DNA of 64,000 bases from Saccharina japonica (lineage: Eukaryota > Sar > Phaeophyceae > Laminariales > Laminariaceae). The stretch spans positions 433,407 to 497,406 of the forward strand of contig MEHQ01001025.1 in assembly GCA_008828725.1 (NCBI GenBank), written 5' to 3'. The notes under the pieces are model-generated. The model ran no database searches. It saw only the letters and a program-made list of their open reading frames with translations, and was not told where the DNA came from. Shown piece by piece: positions 22,711-33,849 of the stretch (position 1 is its first letter; each line of letters begins with the position of its first letter). The translations under genes were made by a program, and so were the position numbers.

Positions 22711-23080
22711 ACACGGATCTACATTGTTTGAATTTTTCGTGGCACTTGTCGCGACATGTTGCTACGTGTCGCGACATGCCGCGACACGCCACGAACGCTA
22801 CCGCGCCACGCCGTGACACGTAGGGTCAGGGTTAGGGTTAGGGTTAGGGTTAGGGTAAGGGTCAGGGTTAGCGACACTGGCCGCGACACTCCCCACAACA
22901 CTCGCCGCGACCCGCTGTGGGGTCACAGCATGCCGCGACATGCCGCGGCGCGTCGCGACACGTGTCACGACATGTCGCGACACGTCCATGGCGTGTCGCG
23001 GCATGTCGCGATATGTCACGACATGTTGCGACAAGTGTCGCGACACGTGCCACGAAAAAGTCAAAGAATGTACATCCCTC
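22711..23080. mobile_element. inner palindromic element
   Basis: The left end GGATCTACATTGTTTGAATT is followed by TTTCGTGGCACTTGTCGCGACA. The right end in reverse complement reads GGATGTACATTCTTTGACTT, then TTTCGTGGCACGTGTCGCGACA. The interior consists of CGCGACATG-type palindromes around a telomere-like tract. The ends resemble the outer element, so one family member may have inserted into another. Confidence 0.55.
22821..22870 (+). repeat. interstitial telomere-like tract (GGGTTA)n
   Basis: The tract starts AGGGTCA, then GGGTTA is repeated four times, with variant units GGGTAA and GGGTCA before a last GGGTTA. TTAGGG is the telomere repeat of many eukaryotes including brown algae. This tract is flanked on both sides by unrelated sequence, so it is not a chromosome end. 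Confidence 0.85.
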
Positions 23081-23699
23081 ACGCAACACCACGGTGACCT
23101 CCACGGCATATGCCACGCATGGCGTTCCGTGGGGGTTGCCGTGGCATGCCGCCATGGCATGCCGTGGCATGCCGTGGGAGCGTGCCGTGGGGGTTGCCAT
23201 GGCATGCCGTGGGTGTATACCGTGGTCGTTGCCATGAGATTTTTCATGGTGTGCCGTGGAAATACACGTATTATGGCCTTGGTGGTTGCTTTGATGGCCG
23301 CGGTCTACCATGGGGTTGCCGTGGTTTGCCGTGGGGTGCCGTAGGGGCGTTGCCGCGGTATGTTATGAAACTTGCCGTGGTATGCCGTGGGGCTTGCCGT
23401 GGTGTTCGTGCCGTGGCATGCCGTGGTCGGTGCCACACCATGCCTTAGCAGCCTGCGGCATGCCGTGACATGCCGTGGCATGTCATGGCATGCCATAGCT
23501 TGACATGACAATGCCATGGCATGTCATGGGCATTGTCATGGCATGCCACGGAATGCCATGGAATGCCACGGAATGCCACGGAATGCCACGGAATGCCACG
23601 GCGTGCCGCCAAAAAAGCAAATAATGTACATCCCTCGTACCTCGTACGCAGCGAGAGTCAGTCAGTCTTGCTGCGTGCCAGCTGCATATAAATTGCAAG

Positions 23700-25000
23700 C
23701 ACACACACACTAACTATTATTAAACACAGGCCACGAGTGAGGGTAGACCGAGCGTCATGAAGTGTGGCAGTTGAGGGCTATTTTGTTCGGTATTCGTATC
23801 ATATCATACGTACATGTACGACGATAGGCCATCAGATATCTGCTGCTGTGATATAGGGATTTTGCAGTTTTTCTAACTTTTAGCGATTACAAAAAACAAT
23901 CGATGGAGAAATTATAAGTATCATATTAAACTCAAAAAGTAAAAAAAGGGCTAATGGGCACGTGCCCTTTTGGTGCCCATTGCCCTTTATATCAGCCGCG
24001 TGCAGGGCAGATGCACGCCGGTCCCAGTGACGTAATTCCGGGCAGGCCATGGCCCAAGGCGGACTACTCGCGAGCAAATATGTCTGTTGACGGTCTAGAG
24101 TGAAGTTTGTCAAGCGTCAAGGCTGTCTGTGACGTAATTCCGGGGAGGCCATGGCAAGGCGGAGTACTCGACACCAGAGCACGAACGGAAAAAAAGCTGA
24201 AATGGTGCAAGACAGGAAAAAACGGGGGAAAACATAAATAATGCCGTACGAGCTGGGCTGGCCAAGAATGGCCTTTTTACTCGTCCGGCGGTTACTCAAT
24301 CATTTCGAAATATTACGTCGCAAAGTTAGTAGATGTGTGTTCCTGAGACTAGAGCGCATTTATTTGCCGACGTTAGAACGTTCGAAATCCGAGACAATTT
24401 CGTCAAAAACAAAAAGTGGAAAAATAAAAAGACCGTGCTAAACGATATATATTTATCGTATGTCGATATTATAGTCTATCAGGTATACAACCCTTCCTTG
24501 TGTTGCGGATTTCGCTCAAAATCGGTGTGCATCTTCCTTAAGGCATGACGAATCGACTGACGATATCCTCACCATCGCCTAATTTGCCGATCATCAAGAG
24601 ATAGATATGGCTTTCGGAAGATTCCTTATACGAAGTCAAGATACTACGGGGAGAAGCGCAAAATGTGGGATTCTCACTCCAAATTTCATTTTTTTTGCCT
24701 GGATTTTGTATACGTTCTAGACCAGGGCAAGACAAAGGCATTGCCTGCTGCACCTTTTGATTTTTGTTTTGTTTTCGGTCAGTTGTGGCCGAAACGATGT
24801 TCCAGAATTTTCTGAAATGTGCCTAATTCACGGGTGTAAAAAAAAAGAAGAAAAAAGGTGCATGCTGATGCAGTAGGTAATCCCTTCGGAAGACTACTAC
24901 TATGAAGCACTTGCCAAAAGCAAAGATGAGGTCGAACGTGCACAACAGGGTGTTGTAGTGGAAAACACTGACACAACGGCAAAAAGCACAATAAACAATA
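23700..25000. other. no gene seen
   Basis: This stretch holds a short CA run (23,700) and a roughly 48-bp direct repeat (GTGACGTAATTCCGGGCAGG type) at about 24,025 and 24,128. The rest is AT-rich sequence without a coherent frame. Confidence 0.45.
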
Positions 25001-25014
25001 AAGAAAGGGCACTA

Positions 25015-25166
25015 GCCAAAAATAGGTATACCTACCCACTTTGAGCCATTTATAGGTACACTGCGTAATGTACATCGGAAACGGCTTCCTGGCCCGCCTG
25101 ATATTTTGCCTGCGCTCCATTGTAGCTATAAATGGCTCAAAGTGCGTAGGTACATCTATTCTCGGC
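25015..25166 (+). mobile_element. MITE copy A, TA target duplication
   Basis: A 152-bp palindromic element starts GCCAAAAATAGGTATACCTA and ends, in inverted form, with TAGGTACATCTATTCTCGGC. It contains inverted GAGCCATTTATAGGTA segments. TA flanks it at 25,013-25,014 and 25,167-25,168. The TA duplication and small size fit a Tc1/mariner-type MITE. Confidence 0.75.
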
Positions 25167-25586
25167 TACTCATTGTGCGTATCACCTTTCTTTGTTGTAT
25201 TTTACAATATTGCTATTAATAACATTTCCGGTATCACGCAAGACCGCGACCCGGCGGCCGTCCAGGCCGCCGGCAAAGCCCCTTTTATGTACCAAAGTTT
25301 TTCCTACTATCATATATACTGAACTACAGTATGTGTATTGTACTTTCAGCATAATGGCATGGAAACAATCGTTATTGCTGTTTCTCTGCATCACGATCAC
25401 ACCCATTAAAGGCATTTGGCCCAAACGACTAATAATATAACATCTGGTTGACAGGTACGGTCGGCTGGTTGACACCCCCGGCATCTGGTGTGGCCGTCTG
25501 TCTATATTTCAGTTGCCAAAAACTGGTCGTTCGAGCCATTTATAGGTAAAATTGAAGCCAAGAATAGTTGATACGTAAAATAGGTA

Positions 25587-25740
25587 GCCAATAATAGGTG
25601 CACCTCTACACTTTATGCCATTTGTAGGTACAATGCAGCGCAATCCCAATATCAGGCGGGCCAGGAAGCCGTTTGTGCAGTGTACATTAGGCAGTCTACC
25701 TATAAATGGATCAAAGTGCGCAGTTATACCTACTTTTGGC
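25587..25740 (-). mobile_element. MITE copy B, inverted, TA target duplication
   Basis: A 154-bp relative of copy A in opposite orientation, again bounded by GCCAATAATAGG/CCTACTTTTGGC. TA flanks it at 25,585-25,586 and 25,741-25,742. Both copies contain CGGCTTCCTGGCCCGCCTGA in the middle. Copies A and B together form a 0.7-kb inverted repeat. Confidence 0.75.
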
Positions 25741-25799
25741 TAATGCCCAAAAAAGAAGCGTTAAAACTCCCCCCAGAAAACAAAGATCTGCTCACACAC

Positions 25800-26209
25800 G
25801 CAAGCAAAGAACGGGGACAACGCTCGTTGTTGTGCTCATAGCATAGAAGAAGTTACGATATGTTATTTCACAGCAGCAGCAGCAGCAGCGACTCTGCACA
25901 GCGAATCGATCTTTGTGACCTGCTTGCTTAGTGATAAGAGCGATGAGACCGCACAGCAGCTCGCACAGCGAACCGATCCACACGGCTGGCTTGTGTCGCG
26001 ATGTGGCTGGCTTGCATCGTGATGACAGGTTGTCAGGCGTCGTTATAACAGCGACGATACCGCACAGCAGGTCGCACAGCGAATCGATCCTCGCGGCTGG
26101 CTTGCGTCGCGATGGCTGTGGCTTGCGTCGTGATAACAGCTTGTCAAGAGCGGGCGCAGCAGCAGTGGTGTGCTCATCATAGAAAAAACGAATATATTTC
26201 ACAGCAGCC

Positions 26210-26268
<59 letters not shown>

Positions 26269-26690
26269 TGTTCTGTACTGCGAAGCGATCTTTGCGACCT
26301 GCTTGCGTAGTGATAACAGCGATGATACCGCACAGCAGCTCGCACAGCGAATCGATCCTCACGGCTGGCTTGCGTCGCGATGGCTGGCTTGCGTCGTGAT
26401 AACAGCTTGTCAAAAGAGCGGGCGCAGCAACAGGTGTTCGTGGAAGGGTGAGGGTGTGCTCATAGAAACGCGACGATATTCCACAGCAGCAGCAGCAGCA
26501 GCTCTGCACAGCGAATCGATCCTCTTGCGACCGTCGAGATAACAGGCTTTCAACAGCAAGGTTAGCACAGCAGCAGCAGCAGCTAACAGCGAATCAATTA
26601 TTGAGACTTGCTTGCTGCGTCGTGATCGCACGCTGTCAACAACAGCGGGCACAACAACAGGGCACCTGCACGCATGTGGGATGATAGGGA
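25800..26690. repeat. CAG-rich tandem units
   Basis: Three to four degenerate units contain a phrase around CGCACAGCGAATCGATCC, a CGGCTGGCTTGCGTCGCGAT phrase and a CAG run. The longest run is about 22 CAGs at 26,205-26,269. Short polyQ/polyA/polyS frames result, but no gene is supported. Such a run is likely to be length-polymorphic. Confidence 0.75.
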
Positions 26691-26699
26691 AAAGTTTCA

Positions 26700-28120
26700 T
26701 TTGCCTGACATAACCCAGTTCCTAAAGTCACTGGGAATAACCCAGTTCCTAAAGTCACTGGGAATTCACTTGATAAACAGGGGGAAAAAAATCAGTGACC
26801 AATTCACCCCCCCCCCCACGATGCTCGACGCCAGCTGATCGACGAAACTGCTACCCAGTTCCCGAAGGCGCCCAAAGCTCTCCACCGCGAACGTGGCAGG
26901 TCCTCGTCGAAAAACACGTACACGACAACTACAAGCAAACGTATAACCTTGGTACTTACGCGCCCCGCCGCAAGCAGAGGCTGCTGCTCCATCTTGGTCA
27001 GTGCCCCGTGCTGGTGTACCGGCGCTTGTGGGTCTGCATGGGTCGTATCTAGAGTATGGGCTCATCGGACGCTCCCCGAGGAGCTCCGCTCCTGATGAAC
27101 GTCCGTCCTTTGGTAACGATTCGCCTTCAAGAACTCCCCGCGTTCGGCTTGGTGAGGGGTCTCAAACCGCTTGATCGTGTCGGGGGGGGTCGCGCGTGAA
27201 GAATAATGCTCTGGAATCCGGCACAGGTGCGTGCGTTCCCTGCCTTCACGTCCACTGCATTGCAGCAGGGTTCACCTCACCGCCACGTCCTCAATTCCCT
27301 TGCGCCAAACTCACATACCACAACTCTGGCGCATGTATGACATGGAGCAAGTATACTGGTTGCAGCGCCTTCACCTTGCATCCTTATTAAGTGCCTGGTA
27401 GCGAGCCTTCGCGAAGGCTCGTGTCTGCACCCAACGGAGCTCGGGTCGCCCAGTCCTGGCGGGAGTACCGTCTCCGGCAGCTCGTCCAGATAATCTGGCT
27501 GCATAATGTGACGGCCCCGGTTGACCATCTTGCCCAACGTCTGTTGAGCTTTCAGGCAGCCAGTGAACGGGTGGACGGGACCTCGCCCTTTCGGCATCCT
27601 GAAACAAGTTGGGCAAAATACAGGCGTTCTAAGCACCCTTTGGAAACATCCGGCACAGTGCGGATTTGTCTACATCCAGCGGATTCTGGGTCTTTTATAT
27701 ATGTCCGAACAGTGCTCAGAAAGCCTGTCGGTTGGATTGGCCTACGCTTTGTGGGTTTTGCCGCATTGTTGGCATCCTATTGTTTGCGCACCTTATGTTG
27801 GGATGTTGAAAGAGGGGGTCCCGTCCACCCCCGTGATGGTCGGTTCACGTGCCGCCTGTGGGACGTTTAAGTGTCATAGAACCTGACACCGTTGATCTTC
27901 AGCTCCTCGTGTGCTTGTTGCGATGTGATGTGTACTCTAGGCAGTAATGTTTCCCCGAAAGAGTGTATCTTTCTATTGGATATAGACAGCGTGATGCCCA
28001 AATAAAAACTTCAAAATATAATTATCGTTATTAAGTATCTACTTGTTTTTTATATCATCTCTATTCACGCTCGAAAATAACATTTTGTAAGCTACCTCGT
28101 GCAACCGTCGGAGATACTTG
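26700..28120. other. unassigned, possible retroelement remnant
   Basis: A 30-bp direct repeat (AACCCAGTTCCTAAAGTCAC) lies at about 26,711-26,765. On the minus strand a frame at 26,992-26,804 contains VVYVFFDEDLPRSRW. This distantly recalls the FDE region after copia integrases. Another minus frame at 27,636-27,277 has a CPTC motif. Neither is enough to name a gene. Confidence 0.25.
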
Positions 28121-28124
28121 CTTA

Positions 28125-28588
28125 GGGGTCGAACGTTTTTGTCGTCTGTTTCCAACACATCAGCTGCCAGATGTTGTTTATCAGACGCCTGGTCGGCGCC
28201 CGCCAGATACCATCGATCAAGGTGTGAGAACTGTGATACTAGGGTGGGTCGAAGGTTCTAACCAGCGCGATCCTTTGAGGGTTCATGACGCACTCGTTTG
28301 GTTTGTCAATAGATGCCAAACTTGAAAAATGGTCTATTTCATGTATCATACCAGGTATCAACTGCTGTGTATGATATCAAAGAGGGATCGAGAGTTTTTG
28401 CCGTCTGTTGTCAGCACATCAGCTGCCAAATATGTTTTCGCTAGACGTCTGGTCGGCGCCGTCCATATATCATCGGCCGAGGTGAGATAACTGTGACACT
28501 AGGGTAGGTCGAAGCCCCTAACCAGCGCGATCCGTTCAGAGTTCATGACGCAATCGTTGGGTTTGTCAATCGATGTCAAACTTGAAAA
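28125..28588. repeat. two direct repeats of about 204 bp, 259-bp period
   Basis: 28,125-28,328 and 28,384-28,588 share the phrases CACATCAGCTGCCA, CTGGTCGGCGCC, ACCAGCGCGATCC and TTCATGACGCA. Similarity is roughly 80-85 percent by eye. No open frame spans them. Confidence 0.7.
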
Positions 28589-28712
28589 CCGGTATAAATA
28601 CATGTACAAAATTGCAGCTGCTGCTCGGAGAGAGCTCGACAGCTTTTCTTAGACGTAGATTTCTGCCCTTTTCGCGATAACTGGGGATGACGTCCACCCG
28701 GCGACACGCAAC

Positions 28713-29845
28713 TCCCTCATCGTGCTCGCCGACCCCTGCTCTGCCTACTCTGCCAAGGGCGGTCTCGGCCGTGCCCAACTCATGTCTCACGGGGCTGCGA
28801 TTTTTCCAGGATTCCATGCCCTTTTTGTCACGTGCGTGCACATACCATACCAACCAGTACATGCTTTTTTGTTCTACACGCAAACCGCATTATTCAATAT
28901 TCCGTTTTTTTATGTAGACGACCAACCCAGAATTTTATCGTACCGGCTCCTTTTACTGCGGATATACACGTACGTATTGTATGTACGAGTACCAGTACCG
29001 CTGCAAGCAGTAACAGAGTATCATAAACCAGGTAATTTTTAATATGCGATGATATCTGTACAGTATTCATACGTGCGTGGTATTCAGCAGTATGACAGTG
29101 GTCGGTGTGTGCCTGGATATAGTACCGGCCAGGGCCTCGCGTGCGCTCGCGGGCGTGGACATGCGGGCGGTGGGCGCTGCAGCAATGTTTATCAAGAATA
29201 TGGAGAGCGCACATACAAAACACACGCGCTCTTTTTTTTTTACACGCAGCTACTGCTGTACATGCATAATCAAAGATTCCCTCATCGTGCTCGCCGAGAC
29301 CCCTGCTCTGCCTACTCTGCCAAGGGCGGTCTCGGCCGTGCCCAACTCATGTCTCACGGGGCTGCGATTTTTCCAGGATTCCATGCCCTTTTAGTCACGT
29401 GCACATGCCATACCAACCAGCACATGATTTTTTGTTCTACACGCAAACCGCACTATGCAAGATTCCGTTTTTTTTTATGTAGACGATCAACCCGGAATTT
29501 TATCGTACCGGCTCCTTTTACTGCTGATATACACGTACTACGTACTATATGTACGAGTACCAGTACCGCTGCAAGCAGTAACAGAGTATCACATACCAGG
29601 TAATTTTTTAATATGCGATGATATCTGTACAGTATTCATGCGTGCGTGGTATTCAGCACTATGATAGTGGTCGGTGTGTCCCTGGATATAGTACCGGGCA
29701 GGCCCTCGCGTGCGCTCGCGGGCGTGGACATGCGGGCGGTGGGCGCTGCAGCAACGTTTACCAAGAATATGGTGATGGAGAGCGCACATACAAAACACAC
29801 ACGCTCTTTTTTTTTACACGCAACTACTATTAATACTGTACATGT
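28713..29845. repeat. tandem duplication, about 567-bp unit
   Basis: 28,713-29,265 and 29,278-29,845 are highly similar throughout, from TCCCTCATCGTGCTCGCCGA to the run before TACACGCA. Open frames such as PALPTLPRAVSAVPN occur in both units but are broken later. It could be two copies of a mobile unit, but I see no terminal repeats. Confidence 0.8.
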
Positions 29846-29849
29846 ATAT

Positions 29850-31690
29850 ACCCGTACGTACGTACGTACGTACGTATCATAACACCTCAGTACCATAGGG
29901 TGATATTTACAAGAAATAAGAAATTCGGAAGCCGTTACATTGAAGCTAGTATAAAACGCATCCTCTCCTCTCATGTAAATAAGAAACCTAGCCTTCGTTT
30001 GTGAGTGTTTTTCATTATTAGGTGTCATGTACTACTGCTGTACACCCCTTGGCAGTACAGAGTCGCTTTGTTCGCCCTAAGCTCAGCTACTAATCTACCT
30101 CATGCGTCAGTAGGCTACTCCTCGCCGTTACGGGCATTGCGCGTAGCCGCAGGCGGGCGTCAGCCCGCCGCGGCGAAGCCCCCCTTGTATGTATCGTATG
30201 ATATTACTGTAACTACCTGGTACGACGTATGATATCATACGTAGAGCTGACGAGACGAGGAAAGTCTACTTTTTGTATGATATCAACTACTTGTGATACC
30301 ATAGAGCTGATGAGACGAAGCCCCGTCGTAGTACTCTACGTATGTGTTGTCTGGTATGTACGAGACAAATAGACCCATAGACCCACGTATGTACGAGTAC
30401 ATTGTGTGCGGATCGGTGCTCTTCTAGGAAGTAGAGAAGCGTTATGGTAAGCCGTATCGTTTATCTACCTGGCGGTGGTATACTGATGGTGTATGACACC
30501 GTCGAGCTCTATCATAGAGTTGGCGACACGGGTCCCCCGTCGTAGAAGCTGAGTTTTCAGGTACAGTATGTACGACGAGTACCGTAGTTAAATCTCGACG
30601 AATCTATGAATACAATGATAACATGTTACGGTTCAACAATGTAGAGGTTGTGCCGTTTTATCTATGGATTCGAAATTGGCAATATCCACACGATACGCAA
30701 AAGTAGCATCGACGGGAGATACTAGGTATCAGACAGCGCATCGTACGCCAAAACACAATACACCATACACCCATACACGATACCATCCACGAGGTATACC
30801 AGGTACCAGGACTCGTATACTGCCAGGTATGTGTATGCGAGTACGTAATATACCCCCCCACACGATAGCTTCCGCGAGAGCATGGTCACCTCGACATCGA
30901 TACCTGGCAATCTGGCAGTTGGGACCATGAGCATATGCGCAACACAACAACAGCACTCGCATATCCCCCCCTCACACGATAACTTCCGCGATAGCATGGT
31001 CGCGTCGACGTCGATACCTGGCAATCTGGTAGTTGGGACCACGAGCATGCGACTACACGGCTCGTCGAGCATTCTCTAATACATTACGTAGTCAGCAGCA
31101 GTGGTATTAATAGTAGTTACAGCAGTACGAGTACGTGTCAAGTTTTCACCGCATGCACCACTTGATAAGGACGTCCGCCATTGCCCTTCCCGTTTTGGTC
31201 TGTCTGGTGCTACTCGCGACGGATGCTGATTGTACGAGTATGCATATCTGATATGTTGTATGAACACGTATGGCCTGCCTTTCGCTGCATCGGCGGACAT
31301 GGCTGCGTGGAAGGTATACATATATGAACTGCTTTTTTAAAATATATGATTTGCTGTAAATTTCTATGTATGGTCCGCATTTCGCTGAGAGCTGGTGCAG
31401 CAGCGGCATCGGCTGATAAATCAACGGCTCGGCAAGCCCGCACACTGGATGCAGCAGCGCAACAGCAACAAGTTGCCTTCCTGTCATTCGATTAAAAAAA
31501 CACCACTCTTAGGAAGCAGCCAGCCCCCCCCCCACCCCCCCGCCTGGCCATCTATATTAATATGTTAAATTGAAAAATTATACGTATTTCCCATAAAGCG
31601 ACCTGCATTGTTTGAACCTCCACCGTTTCTACTGTATTCGTCTTTGTCTCCTAATCTTACTCCACAATTACTGTAATGCCCATCCTGTTT
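29850..31690. other. no gene seen; palindromic GTAC-rich sequence
   Basis: A (CGTA)n run of about six units lies at 29,853-29,876. The remainder is rich in GTACGA and GGTATACCAGGTACC-like palindromes. It includes a short direct repeat of about 110 bp (about 30,858-30,930 and 30,966-31,045: CCCCCC..CACACGATA..TTCCGCG). No coherent coding frame. Confidence 0.4.
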
Positions 31691-31692
31691 AT

Positions 31693-33846
31693 TTTTCCAT
31701 TATAAATCCCTTTAAGGTTTAGTTTCTGTTTCGGCTCAAAAATACCTTAATCTTTTCTTGACCATGTCTTTTTCAGGTGCTTTTTGTTACCGCTTTATCC
31801 GCCGGGCGAACATCAGGCCTCAAGCGAGCTACGACCACGCGCTCACGGCGGTGTCTTCGCACGTGTTATCCCCCGCTGTAGTGGGTCTGCTCGGTAAGCT
31901 CGGCTAGGAATCCCGCTCCCCATAAAAAATGTCATTGTTCACTCGATTAAATAATTATTCACTATTTCCAAGACGATAGGAAGGAAAACGAAGGAAAACA
32001 TGTTGATTGTTCATTTTCACGCTTGATTACAGGGAGCCGCATCTGAGATTTCCCGAAATTTATCGGAAAAAAATGTGGTCGTGCTTTCCCAGTGGCAAAA
32101 ACAAATATGAAAAGAGCCGGCAATTAAGAGCTAGCTGTATTATCAGCTGTAACAGCGGCTGGGGGCCGCGATTTTCAAGCAAACACTTATCTTGCCGACA
32201 CGCCACCTACCCTGGGGGGCCTTTGCCGCAACTCCCGTCTCGAGTGATCCCTCGTGGTCAAAGCACAGTGGTTGGATCTAGCAACGAGGCTTGTGTCTCC
32301 GAGCTGTTGCAAATCTGCAAATCGCTCGTCCCGAGTACGCCCTCTAACAAAAATATTGGAGCTCGAGCCCGCATCTAGGCCCAACGAAACCAAGGTTGAC
32401 ATGCACCCCACGACCCATGGCTCCATTGTAACGTCGGCCGTTTCCATTTTCGATGCTTGTATCGTTCGTGGGCTCAACTTCCTCGTACTCGTTCGGTGCA
32501 GGTACTGCTGTAAGAAATGCGCAAATTACGAGTACTCGAACCAAAATATCTACAATAATATCGTTTCGCCGATCAAGGAAACTTACGCAGGTTCTGCTGC
32601 TTGTAGGTGCAACTCGTGCTCGACCTAGAGAATAGGGGCGCAAGAGACATTTGACGTGGCTGTTGCCCTCTACTAGAGGGTTCGAGGAGAGCAATCGGCG
32701 ACGCAAATGGTCTCGCCCTTCAGAGGTAGGGCTGCCCTCCGTCCAGATTCGCCAAGAGAGAGATGTACCCCAAAAATCTCAACAGAGCAAATCAAGGACC
32801 GACTTCGAACGGCAGCTCGTTCTGCCTCGACGAGGCACCCCATGACCAGCTTCAGCCTCTCAAGTGGTCCCTCTGACCTCGGGAGACGGCCGCAAGTCGT
32901 CGCAGCCAAAAGAAGCCTCCACTAGCGAGGTTTCAGCCTCTGATCTACGAGGATGATGTAGACGAAAGCCGACGCGCCGCAACTCCACGTACTTCTGATA
33001 CGAGCGAGTACGAGCAGATTGACCTCGCCAGCGATGCAAGCAACGAACTTTGAAACGGCCGACGCTACAGTGACCCTGTGGGTTGTGGGGTGCCTGCCAC
33101 CCCTGGCTTCGTTGGGCTAAGATGCTGGCTCGAGCCCCATTAATTTTGTTAGAGGGCGTACTCGGGACGAGCGATTTGCAGATTTGCAGCAGCTCGGAGA
33201 CACAAGCCTCGTTGCTAGATCCAACCACCGTGCTTTGACCACGAGGGATCACTTGAGACGGGAGTTGCGGCAAAGGCCCCCCAGGGTAGGTGACGTGTCG
33301 GCAAGGTAAGTAAGTGGTTGCTTGGAAATCGCGGCCCCCGGCCGCTGTTACAGCTGAAAGTACAGCTCTTGGTTGCCGGCTCTTTTCATTTTTGTTTTGC
33401 CACTGGGAAATCACGACCACAATTTGTTTCCGACAAATTTCGGGAAATCTCAGATTCGGCTCCCTGTAGTACGAATAATCCTCACCGTAATATTGATTAT
33501 TCGACATGATTACATTTACTTAGAATTTCTTGATCTTGGTTATCAGACATGACCTATAATCATGAGTGGTTGTGACTGTTTTTCCATAGATCTGCTCGAC
33601 GTCTTGTACCCCTTGCTGTGTATTGTTTCCCGGACAGCTCGCTCGGTGGTTGCAGAAATTCTGCTGGCAAAAATTGAGTTCTTGTTGCAAGATCACCCCA
33701 CACCGATCGCGACTGCAGCAGTTATCGAGCCCGCGATTATTGATTACCAGCACGATGGTGTTTCTACTGCCCATGGCGCCGCCGGACCAGACGGGTAGCG
33801 TTTGTTTTGTCCTGTGCGTGGTGGTTTAGCCAGCTCGGTGGCTGTA
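31693..33846 (+). repeat. dispersed repeat family, copy 1 (filled by a TIR element)
   Basis: 31,693-32,029 plus 33,467-33,846 align with 47,525-48,230. Shared phrases include TTAGTTTCTGTTTCGGCTCA, CCGCCGGGCGAACATC, AGGAATCCCGCTCCCC, TTTCACGCTTGATTA and CATGGCGCCGCCGGACCA. After a CTTTTTCAG acceptor-like site (31,778) a frame reads FIRRANIRPQASYDHALTAV to a TAG at 31,905. This may be a terminal exon carried by the repeat. Confidence 0.75.
32030..33466. mobile_element. non-autonomous DNA transposon with about 470-bp TIRs, TA target duplication
   Basis: The ends are CAGGGAGCC...GGCTCCCTG. Left arm 32,030 to about 32,500 is inverted relative to about 32,995-33,466, with similarity continuing through AGATTTCCCGAAATTT, TTTCCCAGTGGCAAAA, AAAGAGCCGGCAA and CAGCTGTAACAGCGGC. 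TA flanks the element at 32,028-32,029 and 33,467-33,468. The paralogous locus at 47,871-47,880 (GATTAGTACG) has a single TA and no insert. The 0.5-kb core has no transposase. TA duplication suggests the Tc1/mariner superfamily, although the CAGGG ends are not decisive. Confidence 0.88.
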
Positions 33847-33849
33847 GTA

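Larger units (their letters stand above)
22424..23640. mobile_element. nested palindromic element with subterminal decamer repeats
   Basis: The outer ends are inverted: GGATGTACACTATTTTCTTT at the left and, in reverse complement, GGATGTACATTATTTGCTTT at the right. Inside are dozens of CCGTGGCATG decamers. A second inverted pair (see 22,711-23,080) lies within, surrounded by TCGCGACATG decamers. Terminal inverted repeats with dense subterminal motifs are typical of DNA transposons such as CACTA or hAT types. No transposase or clear target duplication is visible. Confidence 0.6.

Noticed and set aside
22821..22870. True chromosome end
   Set aside because: Unique and repeat sequence continues for tens of kilobases on both sides.
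22798..23450. His/Arg/Cys-rich frames on both strands
   Set aside because: Produced by the CCGTGGCATG and TCGCGACATG decamers.
26804..26992. Copia-type integrase fragment
   Set aside because: Only a weak FDED-like string; no zinc motif, DDE residues or RT nearby, and no LTRs.
32860..33507. 215-codon minus frame as a transposase
   Set aside because: It mostly covers one inverted arm; no DDE triad or helix-turn-helix is visible and the other arm is not conserved as protein.
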